DNA of 64,000 bases, from positions 1 to 64,000 of the forward strand of contig NZ_CBCPHV010000002.1 of assembly GCF_965118635.1 (NCBI RefSeq). The letters run 5' to 3'. This document shows positions 34,834 through 44,228 of the stretch, piece by piece; positions within the stretch are counted from its first letter, which is position 1, and every line of letters starts with the position of its first letter. The translations under genes and the position numbers were made by a program. The stretch comes from Empedobacter brevis_A (GTDB taxonomy: Bacteria; Bacteroidota; Bacteroidia; Flavobacteriales; Weeksellaceae). The notes below the pieces were generated by a model. That model had not been told where the DNA came from. It worked only from the letters and a program-made list of their open reading frames with translations, and made no database searches.

Positions 34834-37002
34834 TTAGAGTTTTTCTTTCACAAAAACGTGACCAACTTTTGTGAAATCATAAGCGATTTCGTATAAATAT
34901 TCTAATAAATCTTCAATCAACTCAGAATCATTTTGTAAAGCCTCTGTCTCGATTTCTGTATAAATGATTGTATTGTCTTTAAAGTTTATTGTTTTTGGTA
35001 AATTTTCAGTTTCATATTCACCGTAAAGTCGAATGTTTTGAAGCAATAATTGTAAAATTTTCTTCATTAAACGAATATGTTCAGAGGTTAAAATAACCGA
35101 ATTATTTTTCTTTAAAATTTTAACTAAACCAACTGAATATGAAACAAATGATTGATTGAAAATAGTGAATTTATTCAGCTCATTTGCATTTGCTTGTTTT
35201 CCTTTTGGTTCGGATATTACGCGTTGAAAAACAGAATTGATATTTGCCATTGCAATAAAAACATCTTTTCGGGCTAATTTGTATTCAGTTGTAGAAACTT
35301 CGTTGTCAGCTAATTTTTTAAAAATCAAATAAATGAATTCGTAATTGGCAATTAATGCTTTTTGAATATATTCATTCATATTATTTTTTTCCCAACTAGG
35401 TAAAATTAAATAACTTGAAATAAAGGCCATAAAACCTCCGATAAGCGTATCTATTAAACGCTCTTGTATAATCTCTAATGAATCTTTATGCGAATAAAAA
35501 CTAAAGGAAATTAGAATATATGCGGTTAAATAAAATGTTCCAATCGCATATTTATTACGGATAAAAGTATAAGCCATCAACATAAAAATAAGCATTAAAG
35601 CAAATCGGATACTTTGTTGAGGAATTAGTAATAAGATTAAAACTCCAATTAATCCACCACCAATGGTTCCTTTCAAACGTTGAAAATTACGTTTTTTTGT
35701 TACACTAAAACCAGGTTTTAAGATTACCAAAACAGTCATTAAAATCCAATAACTATGATAAGTCATCGGGATAATAAATGTAACTCCATATGCTAATAAC
35801 ATAACAATAGACGCACGAATTGCATGTCTGAAAATTGAAGATTTTAGGTTAAGATGATCTTTTAATTTTCGTAATGGATAGTTGATTCTAGGTTCAAAAT
35901 TTTTGGCATGATCCAATGGATTTTTCTTTTTTTCGGTGAAGGAATCATCGTAGAAAAACTTATGAATAAACTCTATTTTATAAACAATTTGTTTTAGATT
36001 GATGTAAACTTTAGATAAAACAATTGGTTTTTGTCCTTCGTCATACAATTCTTTGATTGCGTCATCAATCTTTTTTAGTTCAACTTCAAAATCAAAACTT
36101 GGCTTTTTTGGTCGTTTGTTCGAGTTGATGTGATAAGCAATCATTTTTAGCTCATGCGCCAATTTATTCATTAAATTATAAATTTTTCGCATCGCTTTTG
36201 TATTTCCATAAGCTTCTCTCATCTTCACATAATCATATTGATTCGCTGTTATACTTTCGAAAATATCGACTAAATCAGAGAAAATAAATACAATAGAACG
36301 TCCAATTGGAGTTTGATCTTTTACTAATCTTTTGTTCGAAAAAACCAATTCTCGAACTAAATTTTGTTTTTCGTTAATTACAACATGTTCGTCAATTAAT
36401 TTTTTGATAATATCATCGTAATTAGAATCTATATCAAACATGGAAGCTTTAATTCGAATGTATTCAGAAGTATGAATCATTGTATCAGCTAAATTTTGTT
36501 GCGCCATTCGATACGGACGAAACGTTGTAATAGCCAAACTAAAAATTGTGTACCAAGCTGCTCCAGCAGTTACATAAAATGCAATATCAAAAGGACTTAA
36601 ATCATTTCTTAAATCATTCATATTCATTACCATGGACATCATGATAACCATTCCGAGTGCACTTGTTCGCTGGCCCCAAACCGTTAACATGTTAGAACAG
36701 AATACGATAAGTGTTAAGCAAATCCCTAAAAATATTGGATAGTTATTGATCGTTTTTGTGAAATACGAAACGATAAAAATCATTAATACGGAAAGCCACA
36801 TTAAGTTTCGGCGTTCTTTAAAAGGACCAGGCGTATCTGTCATATGCGCTAAAACAGCACCCAAACTTATTGTTACACCAACATATAAATAGCCAAACGA
36901 ACTTGCTAAAATAGGAGGAATAATAATTGCTAAAGAGGTTTTTAAACCGTCTGAAAGCGCTTCGCCATAGATAAAGTTTTCAATCTTATTTCTGAGTTCC
37001 AA
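34834..37002 (-). CDS. FUSC family membrane protein (YccS/YhfK-like)
   Basis: A 722-residue inner-membrane protein. An N-terminal six-span block (residues about 20-160) is followed by a cytoplasmic helical domain of about 230 residues, then a second membrane block (from IRASIVMLLAYGVTFIIPMT to about residue 530) and a long C-terminal cytoplasmic tail. This doubling is typical of the fusaric-acid-resistance/YccS group, which is implicated in export of aromatic acids or small toxic compounds. It forms an operon with the downstream ABC exporter. The substrate is unknown. Confidence 0.87.
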   Translation of the reverse strand: MELRNKIENFIYGEALSDGLKTSLAIIIPPILASSFGYLYVGVTISLGAVLAHMTDTPGPFKERRNLMWLSVLMIFIVSYFTKTINNYPIFLGICLTLIVFCSNMLTVWGQRTSALGMVIMMSMVMNMNDLRNDLSPFDIAFYVTAGAAWYTIFSLAITTFRPYRMAQQNLADTMIHTSEYIRIKASMFDIDSNYDDIIKKLIDEHVVINEKQNLVRELVFSNKRLVKDQTPIGRSIVFIFSDLVDIFESITANQYDYVKMREAYGNTKAMRKIYNLMNKLAHELKMIAYHINSNKRPKKPSFDFEVELKKIDDAIKELYDEGQKPIVLSKVYINLKQIVYKIEFIHKFFYDDSFTEKKKNPLDHAKNFEPRINYPLRKLKDHLNLKSSIFRHAIRASIVMLLAYGVTFIIPMTYHSYWILMTVLVILKPGFSVTKKRNFQRLKGTIGGGLIGVLILLLIPQQSIRFALMLIFMLMAYTFIRNKYAIGTFYLTAYILISFSFYSHKDSLEIIQERLIDTLIGGFMAFISSYLILPSWEKNNMNEYIQKALIANYEFIYLIFKKLADNEVSTTEYKLARKDVFIAMANINSVFQRVISEPKGKQANANELNKFTIFNQSFVSYSVGLVKILKKNNSVILTSEHIRLMKKILQLLLQNIRLYGEYETENLPKTINFKDNTIIYTEIETEALQNDSELIEDLLEYLYEIAYDFTKVGHVFVKEKL

Positions 37003-37064
37003 ATGTTATATTTTAGGGTTGAGAATTCTTGCATAAAATTAATACAACTTTTTCCGAATCCCAA

Positions 37065-38231
37065 CTAAACTCTTGAAGTTTTTAAGATATGAAAACCATC
37101 TATACTTTGTGTAAAAATTAAAGTAGTTGAACCGCCATCAATAATTTTAAATTTTTTCTTGATCACATCTATTGGTTGATTATAATTTTTGACCAATACG
37201 TTTGCTTTCATTTTTAAAATTTCTTTTTTAGGATGAATAATTTGCTCTTCAATCAAGTAAATTTTTCCAGGAAAATTCTCCAAAAGTTCATCCGAAGTAT
37301 ATAAATGTGTATTTTGATGAAGTTTATGAAGATTAAATTTTTCGCTCAATAATTTGAAAGCTCCAGTTTTTAGAATTGCAACATTTGGTTCGTAAATATA
37401 TTTTTGAATTCCACCGAAACTTGCATTAGAATGATATTCGTCCTCAAAATTGAAAGAGAATTCGGGGTGATTATTTTCTAAATTAATTGCTTTAATCAGA
37501 GGATTTTTAGTCGAAGAATTTTTATCCAAGATAATTAGAAAATCTTTTACCTCGTTTTTTAATGCAACAATATGTATTTCGGAAATCGAATCAATTTGTT
37601 GTAGAGTAGAAGTGATGTCCAATAAAGGCGAAAGTTTGATGATAATTTTGTCTGATTTTTCGAAAAAAGTAGGAATCCATTCCAGAATATTTGGTTCTAA
37701 ATCTTCTAAAATAAACTTTCTTCCACTCGAATTTCTTCGTGCAGGATCAAGATAAATAACATCGAATTTTAAAGTAGGATTTTCTTCAAAAAAAGACTGA
37801 AAAGTTCCTGTATAAGTTTCTAAATTTGGTGCTAAAATTTTTGCATTATGTTGCACAATTTCACTTAAATCAGGATTTTGTTCGATGTGATATACTTTTT
37901 CAAAATTCTTGGCAAAAGCCATTGTGTCAATTCCGAAACCAGCAGTTAAATCAATCAAATTTTTTCCTTTAACCAAAGTCGATTTATAATTTGCAGTTGC
38001 TTCCGAACTTGCTTGTTCTAAGTTAATAGAAGGCGGAAAATAAATATTTTCTGTCGAATAAAGTGTTGGAAACTTATGTTTTGAAACTTGAATTCCTTTT
38101 AATTGTTGTGCAATTTCAGCAGAAGAAATTTCATCAAATAACGATTTTTTTAAACCAATAGATTTGAAATCTTCGTGTTCGATTGTTTTCAGATAATCTT
38201 GAAATTCTTTTGTTAAAATAGTTGGATTCAA
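37065..38231 (-). CDS. THUMP-like SAM-dependent methyltransferase
   Basis: A 388-residue class I methyltransferase. Motif I is LIDLTAGFGIDTMAFAKNF (about residues 92-110). The catalytic-type motif YLDPARRNSSGRK replaces the DPPY/NPPY seen in DNA methyltransferases. The C-terminal part is the THUMP-like domain common in Bacteroidota homologues. The target is probably an RNA, but which one is not known. It lies after the methylmalonyl-CoA mutase small-subunit gene with a hairpin between them. Confidence 0.82.
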   Translation of the reverse strand: MNPTILTKEFQDYLKTIEHEDFKSIGLKKSLFDEISSAEIAQQLKGIQVSKHKFPTLYSTENIYFPPSINLEQASSEATANYKSTLVKGKNLIDLTAGFGIDTMAFAKNFEKVYHIEQNPDLSEIVQHNAKILAPNLETYTGTFQSFFEENPTLKFDVIYLDPARRNSSGRKFILEDLEPNILEWIPTFFEKSDKIIIKLSPLLDITSTLQQIDSISEIHIVALKNEVKDFLIILDKNSSTKNPLIKAINLENNHPEFSFNFEDEYHSNASFGGIQKYIYEPNVAILKTGAFKLLSEKFNLHKLHQNTHLYTSDELLENFPGKIYLIEEQIIHPKKEILKMKANVLVKNYNQPIDVIKKKFKIIDGGSTTLIFTQSIDGFHILKTSRV

Positions 38232-38271
38232 ATGGTTGTTTTTTGAAGTAAAATATTACATTATTAACTAC

Positions 38272-38305
38272 AAAACTTCAGTATCCATCACAGTTACTGA
38301 AGTTT
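38272..38305 (-). terminator. Hairpin after the mutase small-subunit gene
   Basis: AAACTTCAGTA and TACTGAAGTTT pair perfectly over 11 bp around a short loop. On the minus strand only TTTTG follows, so termination may be partial. Confidence 0.6.
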
Positions 38306-38358
38306 CGATTATATTATTGAGTTCGTTTTATTAAATTGATTTCCAATTTATATAAAAA

Positions 38359-39633
38359 CTATTTTTTCTCTTCTTTTTCAGCCAAACGAGTGGGTACAAT
38401 CGGAATAAAAAGAGCTTGTTTTACTACTTTTTCTTTTGGCGATTTTGCAATCACATCGGCAGGATTTCTAAATTTGTTTACACCAATTAATTTAATAATT
38501 TGCTCATCGAAATCTTTTTGTTCTTTTTTCGCGCTTGTGTAAACAAAATCTTGAATAGTTTCGTTTTGTAAAGCATTCACAAATCCACCTGCGTTTTGTA
38601 TTGTTTTGAATAATTCTAACGCATTTTCTGCCATTTGATTAGTCAAACTTTCAATATAAAAAGAACCTGCAGCAGGATCTGTAAATTGGTTTAAATAAGA
38701 TTCTTTTTGCAATAATAATTGTTGTTTAGCAGCCAATTCTAAACCAAAATCTGATTCTTCATTTACTTCATCATACGATTTTACGAAAACAGCATCACTC
38801 GATCCGAAAATAGCAGAAGAAGCTTCTACAGTAGAGCGGATAAGGTTGTTGTAAATATCTAATTTAGATTTATTGCGATCAGAAGTTGAAGTGAAAATAA
38901 ATGCTTCGCTTTCTTTGTTATATTGTTCTAAAATGATTTTCCATAAAAAACGGAATGCTCTCAATTTTGCGACTTCGAAGAAATAATTACTTCCTACAGC
39001 GAATTTAAAATAGATTTTATCTGCAATATCAGCTCCAAAATGTTCTAAATATTCTACAGCGTGTGCAAGCGTTATAGCTAGTTGTTGAACATGATTTGCG
39101 CCAGCATTTTGATAAACATCTCCTTGAATAGAAATGACTTTTTCGAAGTTATTTAATTTCAACGCTTCTTTCAATAATTTTTTAGATTCTTTTTCCGAAT
39201 CATTTAGCCAAAGTCCATTTTGAGCTAAATATCCAAAAATATCTAAATCTAAATATTTTAAATTTGGAAGTTCATCTAGGGATTTCAATTCAGAAGTTCC
39301 ATCATATTTTATGAATAAATCTAAATAATTTGGAAGTTCTAACGATGAATTTAGTTGATTTTGTTGAATCAAATATCCATAAAGAAAACTATAATCTTGG
39401 TTTTTATTTCCAGTATATTTCGAAATAATTTTCCAATCTTTTGCTGATTTTGGTAAAGGTTCTACAGCCGAATAATCAATATCGTCTTTTGTATAGAGCG
39501 GTTTCACATTGATTTGATCATTTGTTCCCCAAACTAAAGTTTGATTATATTCTAAACCTTTGAGCTCGACTTGAACTTTATTTTTCCATTCTTTTTCAGA
39601 AATCGTATCAAAATCTTCAAATAATTTACTCAT
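38359..39633 (-). CDS. mutA: Methylmalonyl-CoA mutase family, small (beta-like) subunit
   Basis: A 424-residue protein with the TIM-barrel part of methylmalonyl-CoA mutase (QGDVYQNAGANHVQQLAITL, AHAVEYL and FTDPAAGSFYIESLT). The C-terminal B12-binding domain is missing, as in small subunits. The small subunit is non-catalytic and stabilises the large one, which converts succinyl-CoA and methylmalonyl-CoA. In many relatives the large-subunit gene lies directly downstream, but here a methyltransferase gene follows. The start overlaps the DivIC-like gene by 8 bases and the operon begins with udk. Confidence 0.86.
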   Translation of the reverse strand: MSKLFEDFDTISEKEWKNKVQVELKGLEYNQTLVWGTNDQINVKPLYTKDDIDYSAVEPLPKSAKDWKIISKYTGNKNQDYSFLYGYLIQQNQLNSSLELPNYLDLFIKYDGTSELKSLDELPNLKYLDLDIFGYLAQNGLWLNDSEKESKKLLKEALKLNNFEKVISIQGDVYQNAGANHVQQLAITLAHAVEYLEHFGADIADKIYFKFAVGSNYFFEVAKLRAFRFLWKIILEQYNKESEAFIFTSTSDRNKSKLDIYNNLIRSTVEASSAIFGSSDAVFVKSYDEVNEESDFGLELAAKQQLLLQKESYLNQFTDPAAGSFYIESLTNQMAENALELFKTIQNAGGFVNALQNETIQDFVYTSAKKEQKDFDEQIIKLIGVNKFRNPADVIAKSPKEKVVKQALFIPIVPTRLAEKEEKK

Positions 39634-40015
39634 TTTCTTTTTTTTGTGGCTTTTCTACTTTTTCTTCTTGAATGATAAAAATATCTTCATCATCTTTTTT
39701 CAAGAAATGCTTTTCTCTTGCAATTCTTTCAATTTCGGCAGGATTACTATTTAGTTGATTCAATTTTTCAGATTCACTATCCAAGTGCTCTTTATAATAT
39801 TGTTCATCAACTTCTAATAATTTTATTTGTTTATCTAACTCGCGATGTACAAAAAAAGAATTTTGATCGAAAAAGATCATCCAAACAGCAAATGCAATCG
39901 TTAATATAAAGTAACGATTCCAAATAAATTTGAATACGAATGTATCCTTAATTTTTCTTTTTGGGATTTCTGGCGTAAGTTCTTCGTCAAAGATCTCTTC
40001 CGATTTTTCTTTCAT
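39626..40015 (-). CDS. FtsB/DivIC septum formation initiator protein
   Basis: A 129-residue single-pass protein. The cytoplasmic N-terminus is followed by one membrane span (residues about 32-52, FILTIAFAVWMIFF), then a periplasmic coiled coil (residues 55-95) and ERIAREKHFLKKDDEDIFII, the DivIC/FtsB tail motif. It takes part in the FtsB-FtsL-FtsQ complex at the division site. Its ATG overlaps the udk stop by one base and its end overlaps the mutase gene, so translation of the three is coupled. Confidence 0.87.
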   Translation of the reverse strand: MKEKSEEIFDEELTPEIPKRKIKDTFVFKFIWNRYFILTIAFAVWMIFFDQNSFFVHRELDKQIKLLEVDEQYYKEHLDSESEKLNQLNSNPAEIERIAREKHFLKKDDEDIFIIQEEKVEKPQKKENE

Positions 40016-40683
40016 TATACAATAGTTTTAGAGTTTAGTTTTTCTTTAATTACAGTTGATAAAACTTTAATTGCAACAGAATTTTTCTTTTTCATGTTTG
40101 GAATAATAATGTCTGCAAAGTTTTTAGATGGTTCTATAAACTGTTGGTGCATTGGTTTTAAGGTTTTTTGGTAACGTGTTAAAACTTCGTCTAAATCACG
40201 TCCACGTTCTTGTATATCGCGACGTACACGACGAATTAAACGTTCGTCAGAATCAGCATGAACAAATATTTTCACGTCAAATAAATCACGTAGATCAGCA
40301 TCTGTCAAGACCAAAATTCCTTCTACAATAATAACTGATTGCGGATGCGTTAAAATTGTTTCTTCCTTGCGGCTGTGTGTAATAAATGAGTAAACAGGCT
40401 GTTCAATTGAAACTCCGTTTTTCAATAATGCAACATGTTCTTTTAGTAATTCGAAATCAATTGATCTTGGATGATCAAAGTTGATTTTAGAACGTTCTTC
40501 AAAAGATAATTCAGGATGATCTTTATAATAATTATCTTGAGAAATTACGATGACACTTTCTGCATTAAGATCTCTTAAAATATTATTTACAACAGTTGTT
40601 TTACCTGAACCTGTTCCTCCTGCAATTCCTATTACCAGCATTTTTGTTTTATTAATTTTTTTAATTTCGTTTAATGTTTCCAT
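40015..40683 (-). CDS. udk: Uridine kinase
   Basis: A 222-residue P-loop kinase of the pyrimidine salvage pathway that phosphorylates uridine and cytidine. The P-loop is GIAGGTGSGKTT (residues 19-30). QDNYYKDHPELSFEERSKIN, then FDHP, gives the substrate site. The start at residue 15 (MLVIGIAGG) is an alternative to the 14-residue longer form. It is the first gene of the udk, DivIC-like, mutase small-subunit operon. Confidence 0.93.
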   Translation of the reverse strand: METLNEIKKINKTKMLVIGIAGGTGSGKTTVVNNILRDLNAESVIVISQDNYYKDHPELSFEERSKINFDHPRSIDFELLKEHVALLKNGVSIEQPVYSFITHSRKEETILTHPQSVIIVEGILVLTDADLRDLFDVKIFVHADSDERLIRRVRRDIQERGRDLDEVLTRYQKTLKPMHQQFIEPSKNFADIIIPNMKKKNSVAIKVLSTVIKEKLNSKTIV

Positions 40684-41022
40684 TGCAAGAGTTCTCGTAA
40701 AATTTTCTTAAAGATAAAATTTTCCTGTAAGAAATTAAAATAAAAGAAATTGATTCTTGCAAAAAATTTAAATGTTGTCGTGAAGGAGTTTTGGTTGATT
40801 GATTTTGAGAAAAGGAATAATTCTCAATCCATTTAAAAAAAGATTGATTTACTATTCGATTATTTGGATGTATACTAAACATTTAGGTTCATTAACATAA
40901 AAAAAGTACTTTGCAGTACTTCGTTTCTCTTAATCGGATACAAAGGAAAGAAAAAATAATAAAAATTTTATCTTTTTTATCATTATATTTATAAAATCAG
41001 AACCATTATAAAAAACTAAATT
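40684..41022. other. Intergenic region with an orphan hairpin
   Basis: No gene is supported. The hairpin AAGTACT/AGTACTT with loop TTGC lies at 40904-40921. On the minus strand it is followed by a run of T, as in an intrinsic terminator, but no minus-strand gene lies upstream of it. Confidence 0.5.
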
Positions 41023-41628
41023 ATGAGCGACTTAATCTCAATGTCTACTATCTTTTCATTATTTCTCGGAATAGGATTAGCTGCGGCAGCTGGTTTCCGG
41101 ATATTTCTACCTTTATTTGTATTGAGTTTAGCTGTGAATTTAGGTAAAACATTCATTAATCTTGATGAAAGTTGGCTATGGCTTGGAAGTACACCAGCAA
41201 TAATAACACTTGGAGTAGCAATGTTGGTAGAAATTGGTGCTTATTATATTCCTATTGTAGACAATTTATTGGATACAATTGCTGTTCCTTTAGCAGGAAT
41301 TGCAGGAACTATAGCGGTCGGAATTACGATGCCAGAAATGAATGAAGTTGCAACTTGGGCTTTGGCTATTATAGCAGGAGGAGGAACTTCGGCAGCAATT
41401 AGTGGTACAACTGCAGCAGCAAGAGCAGTTTCAACAACCACAACTGCGGGAGCAGGAAATTTTTTAGTAAATACAGGAGAAACATTCAGTTCAATTGTGT
41501 TAAGTATTACTGCAGTTGTATTAGCCCCTTTGGCTTTTATCTTTGCTTTGATAATTTTGTATGTTTGTTATAAAGCGTATAAAAGTATTAGAAGAAGAGG
41601 TGATGAGTTGTTGGCTGATGAGTTATAA
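41023..41628 (+). CDS. DUF4126 family membrane protein
   Basis: A 201-residue integral membrane protein with about five spans and many small residues (Ala, Gly, Thr). The GIGLAAAAGFRIFLPLFVLS stretch is typical of DUF4126. Its function is unknown. It is monocistronic, with a terminator right after it. The convergent neighbour is the formyltransferase-like gene. Confidence 0.85.
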   Translation: MSDLISMSTIFSLFLGIGLAAAAGFRIFLPLFVLSLAVNLGKTFINLDESWLWLGSTPAIITLGVAMLVEIGAYYIPIVDNLLDTIAVPLAGIAGTIAVGITMPEMNEVATWALAIIAGGGTSAAISGTTAAARAVSTTTTAGAGNFLVNTGETFSSIVLSITAVVLAPLAFIFALIILYVCYKAYKSIRRRGDELLADEL

Positions 41629-41655
41629 AAGAAGAACGATTTTAAAAAATTATAT

Positions 41656-41687
41656 TAAAAAAAGCTAACCAAATAGGTTAGCTTTTT
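41656..41687. terminator. Bidirectional terminator after the DUF4126 gene
   Basis: AAAAAAGCTAACC pairs with GGTTAGCTTTTTT across the loop AAATA. A and T runs occur on both sides. Confidence 0.93.
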
Positions 41688-41707
41688 TGTTATTTTTCAA
41701 AAAATAT

Positions 41708-42412
41708 TTAATCCCTTTTATATATTTTTTTATATTTTTCAAATGCTTGCATCAAATTTTCTTCGATGGCTTTTGGCATTCTTCTAGTTGCATCAAATTC
41801 GGTTGTTGAAAGTGATTTAAAATCTGAAAGAGTCGGAATCAAGTCGATTGAATTGACTAACATTTCAATTTCAGTTTCATATTGACGATAAGCCAATGAA
41901 TGAAAAGTGTCATTTTTGTAAACAGGAATATGTCGTTGTTCAATCAAAAAACCTGCATCTGCTTCTGTGTTTACAAAATGAGTTGTAACACCTATTTCTA
42001 TACCTTTAGTTATTGCCCATTTCAAGGAATCTAATCCTCTAGTGAAAGGTAAAAAACCAGGATGTGTGTTTATTATTTTGTGCGTTTCAACCAATTCGTC
42101 TGGCAATAATCCTGCACCTGCAATAATTACATAATCAGCTTTATAATCGTTCAATTGATTATTCAATTTTTCGACCGTTGTCAAGTTAAAATCATATCCA
42201 AAATTTTTACAAAATTCTTTTGGTTCAATTTGAATTGCTTTACTTGGACGATGCTGATAAATAGGGTTGAATGGATTTTCCCTTTGCACAAATGGCAAAG
42301 CAAATACACTTATATTTTGATATCCTTTGGCTTTCAAACCAGTTAAAACATCTTGTGTTTTGCGATGAGGTGTGTTGTAGGAGATTATTGCAAGTCTTGG
42401 TTGATTTATCAT
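41708..42412 (-). CDS. Formyltransferase-like protein
   Basis: A 234-residue protein with the formyltransferase fold. The catalytic N-H-D set is present: IINTHPGFLPFTRGLDSLKW supplies Asn and His, and TEADAG supplies Asp. Members transfer a formyl group from 10-formyltetrahydrofolate to an amino group. The lack of the C-terminal domain of Fmt and the different length from PurN suggest a sugar or peptide formyltransferase; the acceptor is unknown. It overlaps the BadF-type kinase gene by 4 bases (ATGA), so the two are coupled, hinting at amino-sugar chemistry. Confidence 0.8.
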   Translation of the reverse strand: MINQPRLAIISYNTPHRKTQDVLTGLKAKGYQNISVFALPFVQRENPFNPIYQHRPSKAIQIEPKEFCKNFGYDFNLTTVEKLNNQLNDYKADYVIIAGAGLLPDELVETHKIINTHPGFLPFTRGLDSLKWAITKGIEIGVTTHFVNTEADAGFLIEQRHIPVYKNDTFHSLAYRQYETEIEMLVNSIDLIPTLSDFKSLSTTEFDATRRMPKAIEENLMQAFEKYKKIYKRD

Positions 42413-43269
42413 GCTTGGTTGATTAAATATTTTTTATGATAATCAACAACATTATCAATAGGTTTTCTTATTATATGTCCTACAGTTAAGTGATATTCAG
42501 CAGCAACAGAACGAATTACATCTTCGTAAATATGCGCTATTGAACCAATGAAATTTAATTCAGAATTACGTGCTTCTTCATAAGGCATAATTTGATATTC
42601 TATAAAAGAAGACATCGCATCATAAATGATTTTCTGAATAAATGGATCATTTTTATGTTCAACCACAAATTTATTGAAAGAAGCTAAATATGTGTTTGCA
42701 AATTTATTTTGGTACACATTTTTATTTAATTCTTCAATAGATAATTTATAATAATCATCAAATGCTTTTGCTAAATGAGGTGGCATTTTTTTTGTAAAGA
42801 AGGAACGTAATAAACGTTTTCCTAAATCATTTCCAGAACCTTCGTCTCCTAAAATGTAAGCTAACGATTTAGTTTCTTCTCGCATACTAGTTCCATCAAA
42901 ATAACAAGAATTAGATCCTGTTCCTAAGATACAAACCATTGCTGGTTTTCCCATATATGTTGCGTAACAAGCGGCCAATAAATCATGGTCAACAACAAGT
43001 TCTGCATTCGTAAAGAAATTATTCAATCCATTTTTTATAACAGTATGCATCGCTTCACTAGAAGTTCCTGCACCATAAAAAAAGATTTTTGTAAAATCAT
43101 TTGCAACAGGTGCAAAATCTTCATTTTTTTGTAATTCAGCTGTAATATCTTCTGATGTCACAAAATACGGATTAAATCCGATTGTACTTGTTCTAAAAAC
43201 TTCATTAAGGTCACTATCTAAAATAACCCAATCCGTTTTAGTAGAACCACTATCTGCTATTGCAATCAT
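42409..43269 (-). CDS. N-acetylglucosamine kinase-like BadF/BadG ATPase
   Basis: A 286-residue ASKHA-fold kinase. The phosphate-1 loop is DSGSTKTDW (residues 6-14), the second is ILGTGSNSCYFDG, and GDEGSGNDLGKRLL is the family hallmark. Such proteins phosphorylate N-acetylglucosamine or glucosamine. Its partner is the formyltransferase-like protein, which overlaps by 4 bases. The 5' end faces the DUF4625 operon terminator, about 50 bases apart. Confidence 0.87.
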   Translation of the reverse strand: MIAIADSGSTKTDWVILDSDLNEVFRTSTIGFNPYFVTSEDITAELQKNEDFAPVANDFTKIFFYGAGTSSEAMHTVIKNGLNNFFTNAELVVDHDLLAACYATYMGKPAMVCILGTGSNSCYFDGTSMREETKSLAYILGDEGSGNDLGKRLLRSFFTKKMPPHLAKAFDDYYKLSIEELNKNVYQNKFANTYLASFNKFVVEHKNDPFIQKIIYDAMSSFIEYQIMPYEEARNSELNFIGSIAHIYEDVIRSVAAEYHLTVGHIIRKPIDNVVDYHKKYLINQA

Positions 43270-43327
43270 TCTTTTTGTTTTGATATAATTGAGGATTGCT
43301 AAAATAATATTCTTTTAACAATGAACA

Positions 43328-43357
43328 TAAAAAAAAGCCTGAAATTTCAGGCTTTTC
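43328..43357 (-). terminator. Terminator of the six-gene sigma/TonB operon
   Basis: AAAAGCCTGAAA and TTTCAGGCTTTT make a perfect 12-bp palindrome. On the minus strand eight T run from the stem. It ends the DUF4625 transcript. Confidence 0.92.
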
Positions 43358-43370
43358 TATAAAATAATAA

Positions 43371-43853
43371 TTAATGTTCGTGACTATGGTCTACTACATC
43401 GATTTCGATGTACGTTTCCGATTGGTTTCCTGCTTTATCAATTAAAATTAATCCTAAATGATATGGTCCATCTGTAATACCTTCTTCTGGAATTGAAATT
43501 TTATAATTGAAAGCATATTCTTTTTTACCAGAAGGAATAGCTTCTTCTTTAGAGAATTCCCAAGGAATTTCTGCTGAGCTTAATGTTTCTACAGCTTTGG
43601 CAGAACGATGATTGTGAGTATGTCCATCGCCACCATAATGAAGATCGATTTTTACAGCGCCCAATTCAACATTATCTTTTAGAATTGCTTCTATATTAAT
43701 GTCATCGCCTAAATGAAAGTGATCTTCATCTTTTGGAGAAAGCAAATTAATTTCTGGTTTTGTTGTATCTAATGAAGAATCATCTGATGAACAAGACGAA
43801 ATGAATAAAGCTGATAATGTTATAAATGAATATTTTAAAATTGTATTTTTCAT
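43371..43853 (-). CDS. DUF4625 His-rich lipoprotein
   Basis: A 160-residue lipoprotein with signal ending LFISSC (Cys at residue 21). The mature part is an immunoglobulin-like beta domain (PEINLLSPKDEDHF to IDVVD), typical of DUF4625. Histidine clusters (LHYGGDGHTHNHR in mid-protein, DHSHEH at the C-terminus) suggest metal binding. DUF4625 genes in this phylum often sit beside metal-type TonB receptors. It is last in a co-directional six-gene unit from the sigma factor, 50 bases after the small protein gene, and is followed by a terminator. Confidence 0.86.
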   Translation of the reverse strand: MKNTILKYSFITLSALFISSCSSDDSSLDTTKPEINLLSPKDEDHFHLGDDINIEAILKDNVELGAVKIDLHYGGDGHTHNHRSAKAVETLSSAEIPWEFSKEEAIPSGKKEYAFNYKISIPEEGITDGPYHLGLILIDKAGNQSETYIEIDVVDHSHEH

Positions 43854-43903
43854 TGTTTTATTTTTTTGAATTGAATGATATTTTTTAGATTTTGGTTGAT
43901 AGA

Positions 43904-44221
43904 TTAAGAAACAAAATCTTGAGGTGGACCTCGTGTAAAATGATATTCAATTGCATGAAATTCTACTTTTTCTACATGTTCAAAATTTTCTTTTGTATGA
44001 AATTCTTCATTTGTTTTATTCTCAATTTTTGGTTCATCATGTGTATCAATAAAAATCGTATAAAATGTAAAATGATTACATTGATGATGGATAATCTCTT
44101 TCTTTTGATCCGAAAAATTTTGCGAATGATCGATTAAAGAAAAATGTAATTGATTGAAAACAGGTATCGAAAAAAGAATAATACTAAAGAAAAGTCCAAA
44201 AATAGGATGTCTCTTTTTCAT
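43904..44221 (-). CDS. Small His/Cys-containing secreted or membrane protein ending RGPP
   Basis: A 105-residue protein I cannot name. A single N-terminal hydrophobic segment (residues 9-25) is followed by QLHFSLIDHSQNF and an IIHHQCNHFTF cluster, and the C-terminus ends TRGPPQDFVS. The gene at 46635-46973, on the other side of the TonB receptor, shares the pattern (H...DH, then an H-x-C cluster, then R(A/G)PP near the end), so they look like diverged paralogues. It is 7 bases after the receptor gene. A periplasmic metal-handling role is inferred from the histidines and context. Confidence 0.68.
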   Translation of the reverse strand: MKKRHPIFGLFFSIILFSIPVFNQLHFSLIDHSQNFSDQKKEIIHHQCNHFTFYTIFIDTHDEPKIENKTNEEFHTKENFEHVEKVEFHAIEYHFTRGPPQDFVS

Positions 44222-44228
44222 TAATCAA

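Noticed and set aside
40661..40882. Minus-strand open frame of 73 codons upstream of udk
   Set aside because: It overlaps the udk start in another frame, lacks family motifs, and is rich in Ser/Asn/Phe as expected for random AT-rich frames.
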